Shown here: positions 61,898 through 64,000 of the stretch, in pieces | How positions within the stretch are numbered: position 1 is the stretch's first letter | Layout of the letters: each line of letters begins with the position of its first letter | Assembly: GCF_003544935.1 (NCBI RefSeq) | Contig: NZ_CP032098.1 | Coordinates: 124,001 to 188,000, forward strand | DNA length: 64,000 bases | Reading direction: 5' to 3' | Source: Malaciobacter molluscorum LMG 25693 | GTDB taxonomy: Bacteria > Campylobacterota > Campylobacteria > Campylobacterales > Arcobacteraceae | Position numbers and translations under genes: made by a program | Notes under the pieces: generated by a model | The model's input: only the letters and a program-made list of their open reading frames with translations | Database searches by the model: none | What the model was told of the DNA's origin: nothing

Positions 61898-64000
<2,103 letters not shown>

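Overview
The window looks like a chromosomal segment of an Arcobacter-type member of the Campylobacterota. Evidence for this is the very AT-rich coding DNA, the 16S rRNA sequence, promoters with TATAAT -10 boxes and little -35 signal, an HP1021-type orphan response regulator next to ispDF, and the conserved kdsA-ribH-nusB-pyrF order. No prophage, integrase, transposase or CRISPR array was seen. Most genes are core metabolism, with a few unusual genes between them.

Layout. 1-1455: thioredoxin reductase (its C-terminus is outside the window) and a divergent AhpC-type peroxiredoxin. 1559-6301: two HQWRQPL-type sensor histidine kinases flanking a phage Gp88-like gene. 6317-9425: purT, dapF, coaE and a short spermidine-synthase-like gene. 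9618-12755: purM, then a double-CDGSH protein, a pirin and an FMN reductase, the last with paired palindromic operators, and a lysine-rich histone-H1-like protein. 12965-17856: class V aminotransferase, hisZ, purA, a DUF507 gene and carA, all on the + strand. 17944-21320: the ispDF / HP1021-like regulator / pgpA operon and an HDOD gene. 21500-31891: thiC, mrp, MazG-like, a 32-residue membrane protein, hisIE, an SPFH protein, ilvE, a methyltransferase and metH. 31908-37277: a complete rRNA operon (16S-23S-5S, no spacer tRNA). 37516-43526: a - strand run of yihY, glcD, a PgbA-like gene, bcp, cmoA, ribF and tlyA. 43606-48791: YigZ/IMPACT, an orphan secretin, then on the - strand murA, a protein resembling an iron-sulfur subunit without its cysteines, and a membrane-anchored degenerate HNH protein. 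48944-56072: a DMT transporter, GltB-like/DUF6394/K+ channel, kdsA, ribH, nusB and pyrF. 56185-57032: nine tRNA genes. 57094-59655: a third HQWRQPL kinase with periplasmic binding-protein domains. 59693-64000: a second rRNA operon cut by the window end, a direct repeat of the first at an offset of 27,785 bases.

How it fits together. De novo purine synthesis (purT, purM, purA), pyrimidine synthesis (carA, pyrF), histidine (hisZ, hisIE), cofactors (coaE, thiC, ribF, ribH), envelope precursors (dapF, murA, kdsA, pgpA, ispDF) and methionine (metH) are represented. The rRNA leader carries boxA-like elements, and NusB, the usual boxA-binding factor, is also encoded here. Genes are packed tightly: several convergent or terminal genes have an intrinsic-terminator-like hairpin built around the stop codon. 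The items most worth following up are the cysteine-stripped FrdB/HdrB-like protein, the chromosomal Gp88 homologue, the degenerate HNH gene facing the orphan secretin, the 17-base repeated operator at the FMN reductase, and the half-terminator that marks the edge of the duplicated rRNA operon.
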